Source: Negativicutes bacterium
Lineage (GTDB): Bacteria; Bacillota; Negativicutes; JAGOZY01
Reading direction: 5' to 3'
Length of the DNA: 8,012 nucleotides
Assembly (NCBI GenBank): GCA_018058445.1
Contig: JAGOZY010000037.1
Coordinates: 1 to 8,012 of the forward strand
A model generated the notes under the pieces. The model did not search any database and was not told where the DNA came from. It worked only from the letters and a program-made list of their open reading frames with translations. Positions 1 through 6,695 of this stretch are shown in pieces. The position numbers were made by a program, and so were the translations under genes. How positions within the stretch are numbered: position 1 is the stretch's first letter; the number at the start of each line of letters is the position of its first letter.

Positions 1-225
1 GTACTAGATTTTGGCGATCTAAAGCCGATTGTTAATGATCTAATTATCGAACCCCTAGATCATCGACATTTAAATGAAGTCTTACCTTACCGCCCGACTG
101 CCGAGAATATGGTTGTCGACTTTTTTGAACGACTTTCACCGATTATTTCAGACCTAGGTGGCGACCTCATCCGAATTCGGTTGTGGGAAACCCCAGACAG
201 CTATGCTGAGGTGAGCTTTCCATGA
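1..225 (+). CDS. queD: 6-carboxy-5,6,7,8-tetrahydropterin synthase, C-terminal part (5' end outside window)
   Basis: Only the last 74 codons are present; the reading frame is open from base 1 and stops at TGA 223-225. QueD converts 7,8-dihydroneopterin triphosphate to 6-carboxytetrahydropterin, an early cytoplasmic step in making preQ1 for the tRNA nucleoside queuosine. The fragment carries the family's LDHRHLN segment (fragment residues 19-25), which holds the conserved Asp-His pair. It also has the PTAEN segment (32-36) and the C-terminal WETPDSYAEV (62-71), whose Glu63 corresponds to the pterin-anchoring glutamate. The N-terminal zinc-binding histidines and catalytic cysteine would lie upstream. 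The stop codon overlaps the queE start in an ATGA arrangement (222-225), so translation is probably coupled. The following queE and queF make the assignment secure. Confidence 0.93.
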   Translation, partial: VLDFGDLKPIVNDLIIEPLDHRHLNEVLPYRPTAENMVVDFFERLSPIISDLGGDLIRIRLWETPDSYAEVSFP

Positions 226-803
226 AGTATCCGGTCATTGAACACTTCTACAGCCTGCAAGGGGAAGGCGTTTACTTAGGAACACCTGCCCATTTTATTC
301 GATTTGCCGGCTGCAATTTACGATGTTCTTGGTGCGACACCCAAGAATCCTGGCAGGAAGACACAGCCCAATGGCTATCCGTAGACTCATTAGTGGATGA
401 CATTCGTTGCGAGCGAGTGATCCTGACAGGTGGTGAGCCGAGTCTTCACGACTTGGGCCCCCTCGTGAAGACGCTCAAAGAACGAGGCCATGCAGTCGCG
501 ATCGAAACCAATGGTACACGATCATTACCGACCGAGTGGCAGATCGACTGGGTCTCCGCTTCACCGAAGCCAGATAGTCATTATGCTCTGAATTGCCAAG
601 CAGATGAACTGAAATATGTTGTTGATGACAAATTAACCCTCGAAGATATACAATGGGATGCAGTGCCAAAAGGTCGGATTTTTCTCCAAATCGAAGGAGG
701 AAAGTCTCAAAGTGCCCAAAAGGCAATGGATTGGGTGTTAAGTCATCCAGAAAAAAATATCCGTCTTGGAATCCAGCTTCACAAATTACTCGACTTTCGG
801 TAG
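222..803 (+). CDS. queE: 7-carboxy-7-deazaguanine synthase (radical SAM)
   Basis: QueE rearranges 6-carboxytetrahydropterin to 7-carboxy-7-deazaguanine, using S-adenosylmethionine and a 4Fe-4S cluster. The 193-residue protein starts with the typical EHFYSLQGEG segment (residues 7-16). Cys31, Cys35 and Cys38 form the canonical CxxxCxxC cluster motif inside GCNLRCSWCDT. Further family motifs are TGGEPS (69-74), ETNGT (94-98), SASPKP (111-116) and the C-terminal QLHKLLDFR. At 193 residues it is somewhat shorter than many QueE proteins (about 210-245), but all core motifs are present and it looks intact. The start ATG overlaps the queD stop and has a ribosome binding site, GAGGTGAG at 208-215, inside queD. 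Product QueE would feed QueC, whose gene is not in the window and may lie upstream of queD. Confidence 0.96.
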   Translation: MKYPVIEHFYSLQGEGVYLGTPAHFIRFAGCNLRCSWCDTQESWQEDTAQWLSVDSLVDDIRCERVILTGGEPSLHDLGPLVKTLKERGHAVAIETNGTRSLPTEWQIDWVSASPKPDSHYALNCQADELKYVVDDKLTLEDIQWDAVPKGRIFLQIEGGKSQSAQKAMDWVLSHPEKNIRLGIQLHKLLDFR

Positions 804-838
804 CCAATGTACCCGATACACAATGAGGAGGAACAGGA

Positions 839-1216
839 ATGACCACTGATTTATCTTTCAAAGCCCTAGGGAAACGCTCGGATGGACCGAGCAAAGAGCT
901 TGAAGTATTCCCAACTCCCCCGGGAGTGACTACGATTACCTTCACAACCGATGAATTTACCAGCCATTGCCCAGTAACTCGCCAGCCGGATTTTTCCCAC
1001 GTCACCATCGAATATGTGCCAGGCCCTTACTGCATCGAGAGTAAAAGCCTGAAATTATATCTTTGGAGCTTTAGAGAGCAGACTGCTTTTTGTGAAGCCT
1101 TAGCCGCAGAAATCGCGCGGGATGTAAAAAACGCTTGCCAATCCAAACACTGCAAAGTGACAGTAGCCCAAAAGGCCCGCGGCGGGATTGCCCTTACAGC
1201 AGTTGCCGAAGCCTAA
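839..1216 (+). CDS. queF: NADPH-dependent 7-cyano-7-deazaguanine reductase (preQ0 reductase)
   Basis: QueF reduces the nitrile of preQ0 to the aminomethyl group of preQ1, consuming two NADPH, in the cytoplasm. The 125-residue length fits the short, single-domain (unimodular) type found in Bacillota. Cys44 in SHCPVTRQPDF is the expected nucleophile that forms the thioimide with preQ0, and Asp51 seven residues later is the expected proton donor. The QueF signature ESKSLKLYLWSFR occupies residues 67-79, with Glu67 as the substrate-binding glutamate. A consensus ribosome binding site, GAGGAGGA (825-832), sits seven bases before the ATG. The gene follows queE by 35 bases and has no visible terminator after it, so transcription probably continues into the next gene. 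Confidence 0.97.
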   Translation: MTTDLSFKALGKRSDGPSKELEVFPTPPGVTTITFTTDEFTSHCPVTRQPDFSHVTIEYVPGPYCIESKSLKLYLWSFREQTAFCEALAAEIARDVKNACQSKHCKVTVAQKARGGIALTAVAEA

Positions 1217-1259
1217 ACCTTAAACCTAAGCGAACCATACAAAGGAGAGGACGAATAAC

Positions 1260-1877
1260 ATGGCAGAAGATAAAAAATGGGAAGTAACCCAAGCTCGTAT
1301 CGAACAAGAAGTACGAGAATGGTGCGATGAATTCGAAAAAAGCAAAGAGTACAAAAAATTACCAGAAGAAATAGGGCAATGGGCCTATCCAGTTATTCAT
1401 GGATTCGCTTCCTTAGCCGAAGGGGAACGAAACAAAACAGTTGCTGAATGGGACGAAGAAACCGTAGCTTGGATTCTTCTTGAAGGTATGCCAAGAGAAT
1501 TCGTTGTAGATCGCGAAGCTTTAGGCGTTACTGTCGAAGTGATGGAGGCCTTTATTGCCTATGCAATTCGAACTGGAATGATGGATAAGAAAAGCAAAGC
1601 TCTAGCGCGAATTGAAGAAATTGCTCCACTGGCCAAAAGACGACTGCTTGACCCCACACTCTGGCAGCCTCATAAAGCGGTGATCCTTGAAGCTCTGCAA
1701 GAAGGTATTGACCTCGCAGATCGCAAAGGGATGGAACGATTCTACAAAAAATATCAAGCCCGCCGAACGGGTAACTATGCGGAAACGATCTTAGCTGCCC
1801 AGACACCAGGACGAAATGATCCTTGTAATTGTGGTAGCGGAAAAAAATATAAAAAATGTTGCGGTCGTGCGCACTAA
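1260..1877 (+). CDS. SEC-C motif protein of unknown function
   Basis: The 205-residue protein is mostly helical and charged, with no signal peptide or membrane segment, so it is probably cytoplasmic. Its last 20 residues form a SEC-C motif: Cys189, Cys191, Cys200 and Cys201 in a CxCx8CC pattern preceded by [17 protein letters not shown]. This is the zinc-binding module also found at the C terminus of SecA, and there it contacts SecB and ribosomes. Here it is attached to an N-terminal region of about 180 residues that I do not recognise, so a role in binding nucleic acid or protein partners is only an inference. A strong ribosome binding site (AAAGGAGAGG, 1241-1250) precedes the ATG. It lies 43 bases after queF and 15 bases before the next gene, consistent with one operon. 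Confidence 0.85.
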   Translation: MAEDKKWEVTQARIEQEVREWCDEFEKSKEYKKLPEEIGQWAYPVIHGFASLAEGERNKTVAEWDEETVAWILLEGMPREFVVDREALGVTVEVMEAFIAYAIRTGMMDKKSKALARIEEIAPLAKRRLLDPTLWQPHKAVILEALQEGIDLADRKGMERFYKKYQARRTGNYAETILAAQTPGRNDPCNCGSGKKYKKCCGRAH

Positions 1878-1892
1878 GGAGAGAGTTCAATA

Positions 1893-2903
1893 ATGGCAAA
1901 ATCAAAAAATGTATGGACAGATCTTTATGTTGCAGCTGTAGCACTTAGAGATGCAAACCCTTGGAAAAGCCTAACAGCCCGTGATTTATTTGGAATTTCC
2001 AATCCAGTTGATGGAGAAATTTATTATTGTGCAGTTGCCGAATCTGCCGATAAAACTTTTAAAGGTCTTACTGCCTATCAAGGCGCGGCAGGACTAGAGT
2101 TTTATCAACGAATTGGCCGTGATGATGTCGATATGCTCCATATGCTCTGGGCTCAGCAAGGATTTCAAATCCAATATGGCAGCCGAGATGAGCTCACGGA
2201 AGAGTCCTATAAACGGATCAAAGAGAGCGGAATCTCTTGCCGAGGCAAACAATCATGGCCAATGTTCACTGCTTTTTCAAGCGGTCGAGCAGAAACTGAG
2301 CTGACTGAAGATCATGCGGAAGTATTGATTTTAATACTCGAACAAAGCCTCGCAATGCTCGAAGCGGTGAAAAAAGATAAGAAAAAAGAAGTCCTCGGAA
2401 ATCCAGAAGAAGACTTCCGTTTTCCAGTTCGCCAAAAGAAAGCCAGTAAGTGGCAGATTGCTTATCTGACTCCAGATGCAGTTGCAGCACCAAAAGCGCT
2501 GAGCTGGACGAAAAAAGATCAAGAAAAATTAGCTGGAAAAGAAATCGGCAATATTTCATGGGACTTAGATGGATTCTATTGGCCTAGCCTACCGCAAGAG
2601 ACCGCCGAAGGCATTCGTCTTCCGTTTATTTGGGCGATTGCGGATCGGGAAAAAGGAACTCTACTTTCCCTCGATACAACTTACGCCAAAGATTCTTGGA
2701 AGGAAGGAAAATCTTTCCTACTAGAGCAGTTTGTAAGTAGCGAAACTTTGCCTAGCCGAATTGCGGTAAAACGTCCAGAACTCCTGTTGTGGCTTGAGCC
2801 TGTTTTAAAAGCAATGAACATTCAATTGCTTCTTGTTCAAGAAGTCCCAGGAATGATTAAAGCTCGGGAAGAACTCCGCAAACAGGAAGCAACTCTCTCT
2901 TAA
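1893..2903 (+). CDS. Uncharacterised protein resembling DUF7309/DUF6930 two-domain proteins
   Basis: The 336-residue protein has no signal peptide and looks cytoplasmic. Two regions can be seen. Residues about 5-155 begin with a W..LY..A motif, a PW pair near residue 23, a GEIYYCAV strand near 41 and YQGAAGLEFY near 62; this pattern recalls DUF7309. Residues about 215-330 contain a DLDGFYWP strand, a stretch LLSLDTTYA, then SRIAVKRPELLLWLEPVLKA and a C-terminal helix, recalling DUF6930. The domain names come from memory of family patterns, and no search was run. A lysine-rich linker (about 158-185) joins the halves. The function is unknown. The ribosome binding site AAGGAGAG (1876-1883) overlaps the end of the SEC-C gene, suggesting tight co-expression with it; SEC-C motif proteins and this family may work together, but that is inference. 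Confidence 0.85.
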   Translation: MAKSKNVWTDLYVAAVALRDANPWKSLTARDLFGISNPVDGEIYYCAVAESADKTFKGLTAYQGAAGLEFYQRIGRDDVDMLHMLWAQQGFQIQYGSRDELTEESYKRIKESGISCRGKQSWPMFTAFSSGRAETELTEDHAEVLILILEQSLAMLEAVKKDKKKEVLGNPEEDFRFPVRQKKASKWQIAYLTPDAVAAPKALSWTKKDQEKLAGKEIGNISWDLDGFYWPSLPQETAEGIRLPFIWAIADREKGTLLSLDTTYAKDSWKEGKSFLLEQFVSSETLPSRIAVKRPELLLWLEPVLKAMNIQLLLVQEVPGMIKAREELRKQEATLS

Positions 2904-2953
2904 TAGTTGCACCTACTGTCTACCCCAGATCTCATTTGAAGAAAATAGATTGC

Positions 2954-2963
2954 GAGGTGAAGG
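2954..2963 (+). promoter_or_regulatory. Ribosome binding site that sets the start of the 96-residue protein
   Basis: GAGGTGAAGG lies just ahead of ATG 2966-2968. An in-frame TTG at 2936 would add ten residues but has no comparable ribosome binding site and would bury this one inside the coding region, so ATG 2966 is preferred. Confidence 0.75.
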
Positions 2964-2965
2964 AC

Positions 2966-3256
2966 ATGACTAAAATTCAAAAAAACCGAAGTGACTCAGA
3001 AATGTTCGCCGGCTGGAAAGAACCTGAAACGAATTGGCTTAGCGGTGACGTGAAAGAAGAACCGGTTCGCAAAGTGGTTAAAGAAAAGGAAACCCCTTCC
3101 AATCTTCCTGCTTCGACCCACAAAGAACTCGAACGGCTGCTGATGGAGATTAAACTCGATTTTTTCCGTCGGGGAATTCAAGACGCCTCCTATGTGCTTA
3201 AAAAGCAAGGGGACAGCGTGATCCTTACGCTAGAACCGAAAGCACCTAAAAAATAA
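2966..3256 (+). CDS. Small conserved-looking hypothetical protein
   Basis: This 96-residue protein is last in the queuosine-led operon and ends three bases before the terminator stem. I do not recognise it. Residues 1-50 are polar, rich in Lys, Glu and Pro, and probably disordered, with two Trp (17 and 24) in the pattern GWKEPETNWL. Residues 51-92 look folded: an amphipathic helix (HKELERLLMEIKLDFF, 52-67), a short RRGIQDASYV segment, and a final beta strand DSVILTLEP (83-91). It has no signal peptide, membrane segment or cysteine. It follows the previous gene by 62 bases that hold no terminator. A real gene is supported by its ribosome binding site, its place before a strong terminator and its compositional continuity with its neighbours. 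Function is unknown. Confidence 0.75.
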   Translation: MTKIQKNRSDSEMFAGWKEPETNWLSGDVKEEPVRKVVKEKETPSNLPASTHKELERLLMEIKLDFFRRGIQDASYVLKKQGDSVILTLEPKAPKK

Positions 3257-3258
3257 TA

Positions 3259-3295
3259 AAATCCGCTCAGAGCCGTGAGGCTTGAGCGGATTTTT
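3259..3295 (+). terminator. Intrinsic terminator of the queuosine operon
   Basis: An 11-bp perfect stem (3259-3269 with 3283-3293, core ATCCGCTCA/TGAGCGGAT) is extended by AGCC/GGCT (3271-3274 with 3279-3282) around a GTGA tetraloop, with a single G bulge at 3270. The right arm runs into TTTTT at 3291-3295. It ends the unit that contains queD to the 96-residue gene. Confidence 0.93.
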
Positions 3296-3386
3296 ATATT
3301 TGAAATGCTTTTTCTTGCGTCGAAGGGATTACTTGCAATAACAGAAAATTTATTACCGAGTGTGCCGACTAAAACAAAATAAAGCA
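3296..3386. other. Intergenic spacer with no recognised feature
   Basis: About 90 A/T-rich bases separate the terminator from the MerR-type promoter. I see no open frame with a ribosome binding site, no repeat and no RNA fold that I can support. Confidence 0.6.
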
Positions 3387-3417
3387 TTGACTTAAAGTTA
3401 ACTTTAGGAAGTAGAAT
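3387..3417 (+). promoter_or_regulatory. MerR-type promoter/operator of the flavodoxin lipoprotein-aldo/keto reductase unit
   Basis: A perfect-looking -35 box TTGACT (3387-3392) and a -10 box TAGAAT (3412-3417) are separated by 19 bp, longer than the usual 17. The spacer region is filled by a near-perfect palindrome, CTTAAAGTT/AACTTTAGG (3391-3408, eight of nine pairs). An overlong spacer carrying a dyad is the known design of promoters activated by MerR regulators, which twist the DNA to realign the two boxes. Almost the same element recurs at 6619-6649, and a MerR gene lies between them. Confidence 0.85.
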
Positions 3418-3488
3418 TAAACTAATCGTCATAGATGTCAAAGAAACATGTAAATGGCTGGCATCTAATAGTTGAGAGGAGATTTTAA

Positions 3489-4157
3489 ATGAAAAAAATA
3501 ATCACAGTGTTATTGACTCTTACCTTAATGCTAGGAGTTGCTGGGTGTAGCGGGAATGAGGCCCAAAGTAGTGTTCCCAACACTTCAAGCTCTACAGAGA
3601 AAAAATCAAAAATTCTGGTCGTTTATTTTTCTATGCCAGAGACTACGAATCCGAACAATATGACTCCAGAAGAAGACAACAGTGCAGTTGTCATTGATGG
3701 AAAAGTTTTAGGAAACACTCAGTATGTGGCTCAGTTGATTCAAGCGAATACCGGTGCTGATATTTTTCGTATTGAGCCTCAGACACCCTATCCAACAGAC
3801 CATAAAACCTTGGTCGATCTCGCAAAAAATGAACAGACGAACCGAGCAAGACCCGCACTTGCCAAGAAGATCGAAAATATCGGTCAGTACGATGTAATTT
3901 TCGTAGGGTACCCGATTTGGTGGGCCGATATGCCGATGATCTTGCACAGCTTTTTCGAAGGTACAGACTTATCCGGCAAAAAGATCATTCCCTTTAGCAC
4001 CCATGGCGGCAGTGGCTTTGCCGATACAATTAGCACCATCCAAAGACTAGAGCCCAACGCTACTGTCGCTACTAATGGCTTTACAGTATCGAGAAATAAT
4101 GTTGCCAATAGTAAAAATGATGTGATTTCCTGGCTAAAGAGTTTGAATTTAAGATAG
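3489..4157 (+). CDS. Flavodoxin-like lipoprotein
   Basis: The 222-residue protein starts with KK, a hydrophobic stretch and a lipobox VAGC (Cys20), so it should be lipid-anchored on the outer face of the membrane. A Ser/Thr-rich linker (21-40) follows. The flavodoxin fold begins at KILVVYFS (41-48) and continues with LGNTQYVAQLI (74-84), GADIFRIEP (89-97), YDVIFVGYPIWWADMP (134-149) and PFSTHGGSG (168-176), matching the Flavodoxin_4-type family that presumably binds FMN. The phosphate loop is atypical: SMPETTN instead of SxTGxT, followed by a roughly 25-residue insertion, which is common in this family. The ribosome binding site AGGAG (3477-3481) sits seven bases before ATG. It is the first gene after the MerR-type promoter and is followed at 18 bases by the aldo/keto reductase. 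Redox partner and substrate are unknown. Confidence 0.9.
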   Translation: MKKIITVLLTLTLMLGVAGCSGNEAQSSVPNTSSSTEKKSKILVVYFSMPETTNPNNMTPEEDNSAVVIDGKVLGNTQYVAQLIQANTGADIFRIEPQTPYPTDHKTLVDLAKNEQTNRARPALAKKIENIGQYDVIFVGYPIWWADMPMILHSFFEGTDLSGKKIIPFSTHGGSGFADTISTIQRLEPNATVATNGFTVSRNNVANSKNDVISWLKSLNLR

Positions 4158-5162
<1,005 letters not shown>

Positions 5163-5211
5163 GAAAATCAAGAAATTTCTATTAGAAAAAATGGATATCA
5201 AACAATATAAT

Positions 5212-5256
5212 GGATAAACAAAAAGGTCTGACAACGTCAGACCTTTTTGTTTATCC
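5212..5256. terminator. Bidirectional terminator between convergent genes
   Basis: A perfect 21-bp inverted repeat (5212-5232 with 5236-5256) with a three-base loop has a GGTCTGAC/GTCAGACC core flanked by an A-run on the left and TTTTT on the right. Because the outer arms are A/T-rich on both sides, it can stop transcripts from the aldo/keto reductase (+) and from the flavodoxin gene (-), whose stop codon is at 5259-5261. Confidence 0.94.
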
Positions 5257-5258
5257 AC

Positions 5259-5888
5259 TTATTTTTTCTGTAGCTGACTTAGCCAATTCGATATTGTTCC
5301 ATTTAACTGATCTGCTGTTTGTTTTTTAGGGGATTCTAACTTTAAATTCCCAGTAAACTTAGCGTTTTGGACTCTTTGCTCAAAATCAGAAAAATAAGTG
5401 TCCTCTCTACCTTCTAAGGTACAAAAAACAGCGACTCTTTTTCCTTTGAAATCAGTCTGTTCAAGGTAAGAGCGGAGTGGAGGCGGGGTAGTATACCACC
5501 AGACTGGCGATCCGATAATGATTAAATCATAATCGTCGATATGGGGTACTATTTTCTTTAAAGTGGGTAATTGATTTGCATTGATTTGATTCCGAGTTTG
5601 CCAATACATCATGACTGTTGCTGGGTAATCTTCTTCGAGTTGTAGCCGATAGAGATCACCACCGGTTTGCTCTTGCAGATTCCGCGCCGTATCGTATGTG
5701 GTGCCAGTAAAAGAATAGTAGACGATCAAAACTTTACCGTACTTCTCTTCAAGTTCTGTTTGATTAGTCCCTTGATAAGCCACGATCTCATTAGGAATTT
5801 CGCTTATTGGATTCGGCTTTTTAATAAACCAAAAAGCAGTGCAAGCGGTGATCACTAAAATAAAAGAAACCCAGAGTATTTTTTTCAA
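5259..5888 (-). CDS. Membrane-anchored flavodoxin-like protein
   Basis: The 209-residue protein begins at TTG (5886-5888), with ribosome binding site GAGGTGG on the - strand four bases away and no ATG alternative upstream. Residues 1-22 are hydrophobic; ITAC (Cys16) could be a weak lipobox, but the hydrophobic run continues to residue 22, so an uncleaved membrane anchor is equally likely. Residues about 25-50 are a linker. The flavodoxin fold starts at KVLIVYYS (52-59) and has a classical FMN phosphate loop, SFTGTT (59-64), then GGDLYRLQ (76-83), DLIIIGSPVWWYTTPPP (121-137) and KRVAVF. It is a paralogue of the lipoprotein flavodoxin at 3489-4157, sharing the GxPxWW strand. It is divergent from the MerR gene, with 178 bases between the start codons, and convergent with the aldo/keto reductase. 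Function is inferred only as FMN-dependent electron transfer or reduction outside the membrane. Confidence 0.9.
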   Translation of the reverse strand: MKKILWVSFILVITACTAFWFIKKPNPISEIPNEIVAYQGTNQTELEEKYGKVLIVYYSFTGTTYDTARNLQEQTGGDLYRLQLEEDYPATVMMYWQTRNQINANQLPTLKKIVPHIDDYDLIIIGSPVWWYTTPPPLRSYLEQTDFKGKRVAVFCTLEGREDTYFSDFEQRVQNAKFTGNLKLESPKKQTADQLNGTISNWLSQLQKK

Positions 5889-5892
5889 AGTA

Positions 5893-5899
5893 CCACCTC
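5893..5899 (-). promoter_or_regulatory. Ribosome binding site supporting a TTG start for the - strand flavodoxin
   Basis: Read on the - strand this is GAGGTGG, four bases before TTG 5888-5886. It supports the non-ATG start; the next residues are Lys-Lys followed by the hydrophobic anchor. Confidence 0.75.
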
Positions 5900-5925
5900 A
5901 ATTTTAAATATTTTATTTCATAAGA

Positions 5926-5955
5926 AGTATAAGTAATGAGATGACTTTCTGTAAA
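5926..5955 (-). promoter_or_regulatory. Probable promoter of the - strand flavodoxin gene
   Basis: On the - strand, TTTACA (5955-5950) and TATACT (5931-5926) are 18 bp apart, a good sigma-A type match, 38 bases upstream of the start codon. A perfect 10-bp palindrome, TAAAGCTTTA (5952-5961), overlaps the -35 box and resembles the half-sites of the MerR operators, but lacks their central spacing. Confidence 0.55.
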
Positions 5956-6001
5956 GCTTTATATTTATTACCTAATAAAAGTTGAAGTAATGAATTGACT
6001 T
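5931..6001. repeat. Imperfect direct repeat and palindrome in the divergent promoter region
   Basis: AAGTAATGAGATGACTT (5931-5947) recurs as AAGTAATGAATTGACTT (5985-6001), 15 of 17 bases identical and 54 bp apart. Between them lies a perfect inverted repeat, TTTATTA-CC-TAATAAA (5964-5979). The second copy contains the -35-like TTGACT before the MerR gene. The positions suggest regulator binding between the two divergent genes; that is inference. Confidence 0.5.
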
Positions 6002-6029
6002 AAAATTGAAATTAGTTTAAGTTTAATAT
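5995..6029 (+). promoter_or_regulatory. Candidate promoter with degenerate MerR operator ahead of the MerR gene
   Basis: TTGACTTAAA (5995-6004) is identical to the first ten bases of the 3387-3417 element, and 17 of the first 21 bases match overall. Arms CTTAAA (5999-6004) and TTTAAG (6016-6021) form a dyad. No good -10 box sits at 19 bp; TTTAAT at 6022-6027 would require a 21-bp spacer. Autoregulation is plausible but the -10 assignment is uncertain. Confidence 0.5.
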
Positions 6030-6052
6030 ACGAATTTTAGTAAGACCAAAAT

Positions 6053-6061
6053 GGAAGGTGG
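6053..6061 (+). promoter_or_regulatory. Ribosome binding site that sets the MerR gene start
   Basis: GGAAGGTGG lies five bases before ATG 6067. An in-frame GTG at 6058 falls within this ribosome binding site and is therefore not the start. Confidence 0.8.
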
Positions 6062-6066
6062 CATTT

Positions 6067-6468
6067 ATGAAGACATATTCAATTTCTGAGGTAGCGAAAC
6101 ACTTTGATGTCGCACCTCACACACTAAGATATTATGACAAAGAAGGACTTCTGCCTTATGTCGAACGAACTGAATCTGGCAATCGTGTTTTTAAAGATAA
6201 AGATTTTGCTTGGCTACAAATTGTTAATTGTCTAAAAGATACGGGAGTATCGATTAAACAAATCAAAGAATATTTAGTGTGGTGCCAAATTGGTGATCCA
6301 TCCCTTGAAACACGGCTGCAATTCATGCTGGAGCACAAAAAGAATATACAAAACCAGATTGATGAACTAAAAAAATGTACAGAACTGATTGATTTTAAAA
6401 TCTGGTACTATGAAACCGCGATCGAAGCAGGGACAGCGGATATCCATAAGATGGAAAAAAGCAGTTAA
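6067..6468 (+). CDS. MerR family transcriptional regulator (AdhR/NmlR-like)
   Basis: The 133-residue protein starts with the winged helix-turn-helix of the MerR family: YSISEVAKHFDVAPHTLRYYDKEGLLP (residues 4-30), then an NRVFKDKDFAWL wing (39-50) and CLKDTGVSIKQIKEY (55-69). A long C-terminal coiled coil for dimerisation follows (about 78-115). It lacks the metal-binding loop with paired cysteines of MerR, ZntR or CueR. It has cysteines at 55, 73 and 104; Cys55, at the start of CLKDTG, sits about where the redox- or electrophile-sensing cysteine of AdhR and NmlR is found. The assignment to that group rests on this and on operator similarity. It probably activates the two 19-bp-spacer promoters in the window and may regulate itself and the divergent flavodoxin gene. 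A strong terminator follows. Confidence 0.93.
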   Translation: MKTYSISEVAKHFDVAPHTLRYYDKEGLLPYVERTESGNRVFKDKDFAWLQIVNCLKDTGVSIKQIKEYLVWCQIGDPSLETRLQFMLEHKKNIQNQIDELKKCTELIDFKIWYYETAIEAGTADIHKMEKSS

Positions 6469-6520
6469 ATAAATCCCATAAGTATGAAGATTTACTAACG
6501 TGATCGATTATTTATTCAAT

Positions 6521-6563
6521 AAAAACATAGGGTTCCTTATTTTAGAAGGAACCCTATGTTTTT
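6521..6563. terminator. Intrinsic terminator after the MerR gene
   Basis: A perfect 18-bp stem (6521-6538 with 6546-6563, core CATAGGGTTCCTT/AAGGAACCCTATG) with a seven-base loop is followed by more T residues (6565-6569). It separates the regulator's transcript from the cupin unit. The A-run on the left could also allow function on the other strand, but no gene faces it from the right within the window. Confidence 0.94.
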
Positions 6564-6618
6564 ATTTTTCCCTAGGTAGATTGATAGTAAATGTCACACA
6601 AAATTCACAAAAATCCCT

Positions 6619-6649
6619 TTGACTTAAAGTCAACTTTAACCGTTACAGT
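6619..6649 (+). promoter_or_regulatory. MerR-type promoter/operator of the cupin-CMD unit
   Basis: The -35 box TTGACT (6619-6624) and -10 box TACAGT (6644-6649) are separated by 19 bp. Perfect arms TTAAAGT (6624-6630) and ACTTTAA (6633-6639) flank a CA centre. The first 20 bases differ from the element at 3387 at only one position (C for T at 6631). This shared, overlong-spacer promoter indicates control by the same MerR regulator. Confidence 0.86.
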
Positions 6650-6682
6650 AAAAGTGAAAAAGAATTCCGTGAATGAGAGAAA

Positions 6683-6688
6683 GGGAGG
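6683..6688 (+). promoter_or_regulatory. Ribosome binding site that sets the cupin gene start
   Basis: GGGAGG is seven bases before ATG 6696. A longer in-frame reading from ATG 6591 would start upstream of the promoter at 6619-6649 and hide the signal peptide, so it is rejected. Confidence 0.85.
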
Positions 6689-6695
6689 AACAGGG

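Noticed and set aside
475..1008. 177-codon open frame on the - strand across queE and queF
   Set aside because: It is antisense to two well-identified genes, has no recognisable motif and no convincing ribosome binding site; it is a shadow frame.
1213..1229. Short tandem TAAACCT repeat after queF
   Set aside because: Two 7-base copies in A/T-rich spacer are likely chance; no hairpin or promoter element is associated.
1552..1944. 130-codon open frame on the - strand across the SEC-C gene
   Set aside because: It overlaps the SEC-C motif region and the start of the next gene on the other strand, with no protein motif; shadow frame.
3432..3467. Possible hairpin in the flavodoxin leader (TAGATG...CATCTA)
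   Set aside because: The stem is six to nine pairs with a mismatch and a loop of about 18 bases or more; too weak to call a riboswitch or attenuator.
6591..6695. Upstream ATG that would extend the cupin protein by 35 residues
   Set aside because: The extension would contain the MerR-type promoter and would place the signal peptide internally; ATG 6696 has a GGGAGG ribosome binding site at correct spacing.
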